Source of the DNA: Thiomonas sp. | GTDB taxonomy: Bacteria; Pseudomonadota; Gammaproteobacteria; Burkholderiales; Burkholderiaceae | Reading direction: 5' to 3' | Assembly (NCBI GenBank): GCA_027443745.1 | Contig: DAIAZB010000303.1 | Coordinates: 1-6,584, forward strand | Length of the DNA stretch: 6,584 nucleotides | Shown here: positions 6,452-6,584 of the stretch, piece by piece | Position numbering within the stretch: the stretch's first letter is position 1 | Layout: each line of letters begins with the position of its first letter | Notes under the pieces: generated by a model | The model's input: only the letters and a program-made list of their open reading frames with translations | What the model was told of the DNA's origin: nothing | The model's database searches: none | Position numbers and translations under genes: made by a program

Positions 6452-6584
6452 AGAGATTCAGTTCCAACCCGGCGAGCGCATCACTCACCACGAGTACGGA
6501 CAGGGTGTCGTTGTCGATCCGGCGCGTGACGGCTACCTGCGCGCGTTCTTCGGCGTCGGCGAACGCCGCGTGCCGGTGGCGTCG
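6444..6584 (+). CDS. N-terminal 47 codons of a probable helicase (3' truncated)
   Basis: The frame from GTG 6444 stays open to the right edge. An in-frame TGA sits immediately upstream (6441-6443), so the start cannot be further left, and GTG 6444 is the first plausible initiator. No clear Shine-Dalgarno sequence precedes it, so initiation probably depends on coupling to the upstream gene. The peptide includes FQPGERITHHEYGQGVVVDP, then GYLRAFFGVGERRVPV. This pattern of GERV-H-YG-G-VV followed by a strand and F-G-G-R-V-PV resembles the small beta-barrel lead-in domain found at the N-terminus of some UvrD-like and SNF2/DEAD-type helicases and of CarD-like proteins. After DUF499, PglZ and DUF1156 genes, a helicase is the expected partner, but no helicase motif lies inside the window, so the product call is inference. 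Confidence 0.55.
   Translation, partial: MTAEIQFQPGERITHHEYGQGVVVDPARDGYLRAFFGVGERRVPVAS

Overview
The window is one dense block of plus-strand genes. High G+C (sampled 60-bp lines at 67-68%), strong third-position G/C bias and Shine-Dalgarno-style starts suggest a high-GC bacterium, probably a proteobacterium; the sequence does not fix the taxon. No RNA genes, insertion sequences, CRISPR arrays, promoters or terminators were found. The left edge cuts through a gene and the right edge cuts through another, so this is the interior of a longer operon.

Layout, left to right: (1) the C-terminal ~576 residues of a large DUF499-type ATPase, with a Pro/Gly-rich linker and a small C-terminal module (to 1732); (2) a short 333-residue PglZ-type alkaline-phosphatase-superfamily protein (1732-2733) that retains a plausible full set of metal ligands; (3) a 1063-residue DUF1156/COG1743-type DNA methyltransferase (2747-5938) with zinc-ribbon-like inserts, an amino-methyltransferase DPPF motif and a C-terminal QxxLF peptide; (4) a 165-residue protein of unknown function (5935-6432); (5) the first 47 codons of a gene running off the right edge (6444 onward), whose N-terminus looks like the small beta-barrel lead-in domain seen on some helicases. 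Gene junctions are 1-nt overlap, 13-nt gap, 4-nt overlap and 11-nt gap, which indicates one translationally coupled transcript.

Together the set (large ATPase + PglZ phosphatase-like protein + adenine/cytosine-N DNA methyltransferase + small accessory protein + probable helicase) has the logic of a BREX/Pgl-like phage-defence locus: methylation marks self DNA, while the ATPase, PglZ and helicase act against unmarked invading DNA. It matches none of the canonical BREX gene orders that I can recall, because the ATPase and methyltransferase are of the DUF499/DUF1156 kinds and PglZ is reduced to roughly its catalytic core. The defence role is inferred from domain content and gene order.

Two sequence-level oddities stand out: a sharp G+C drop (about 47% over 4501-4740) inside the methyltransferase just before its DPPF motif, and a perfect 11-bp tandem duplication at the junction of genes 4 and 5 that duplicates a stop-plus-start unit and creates a four-codon mini-ORF.
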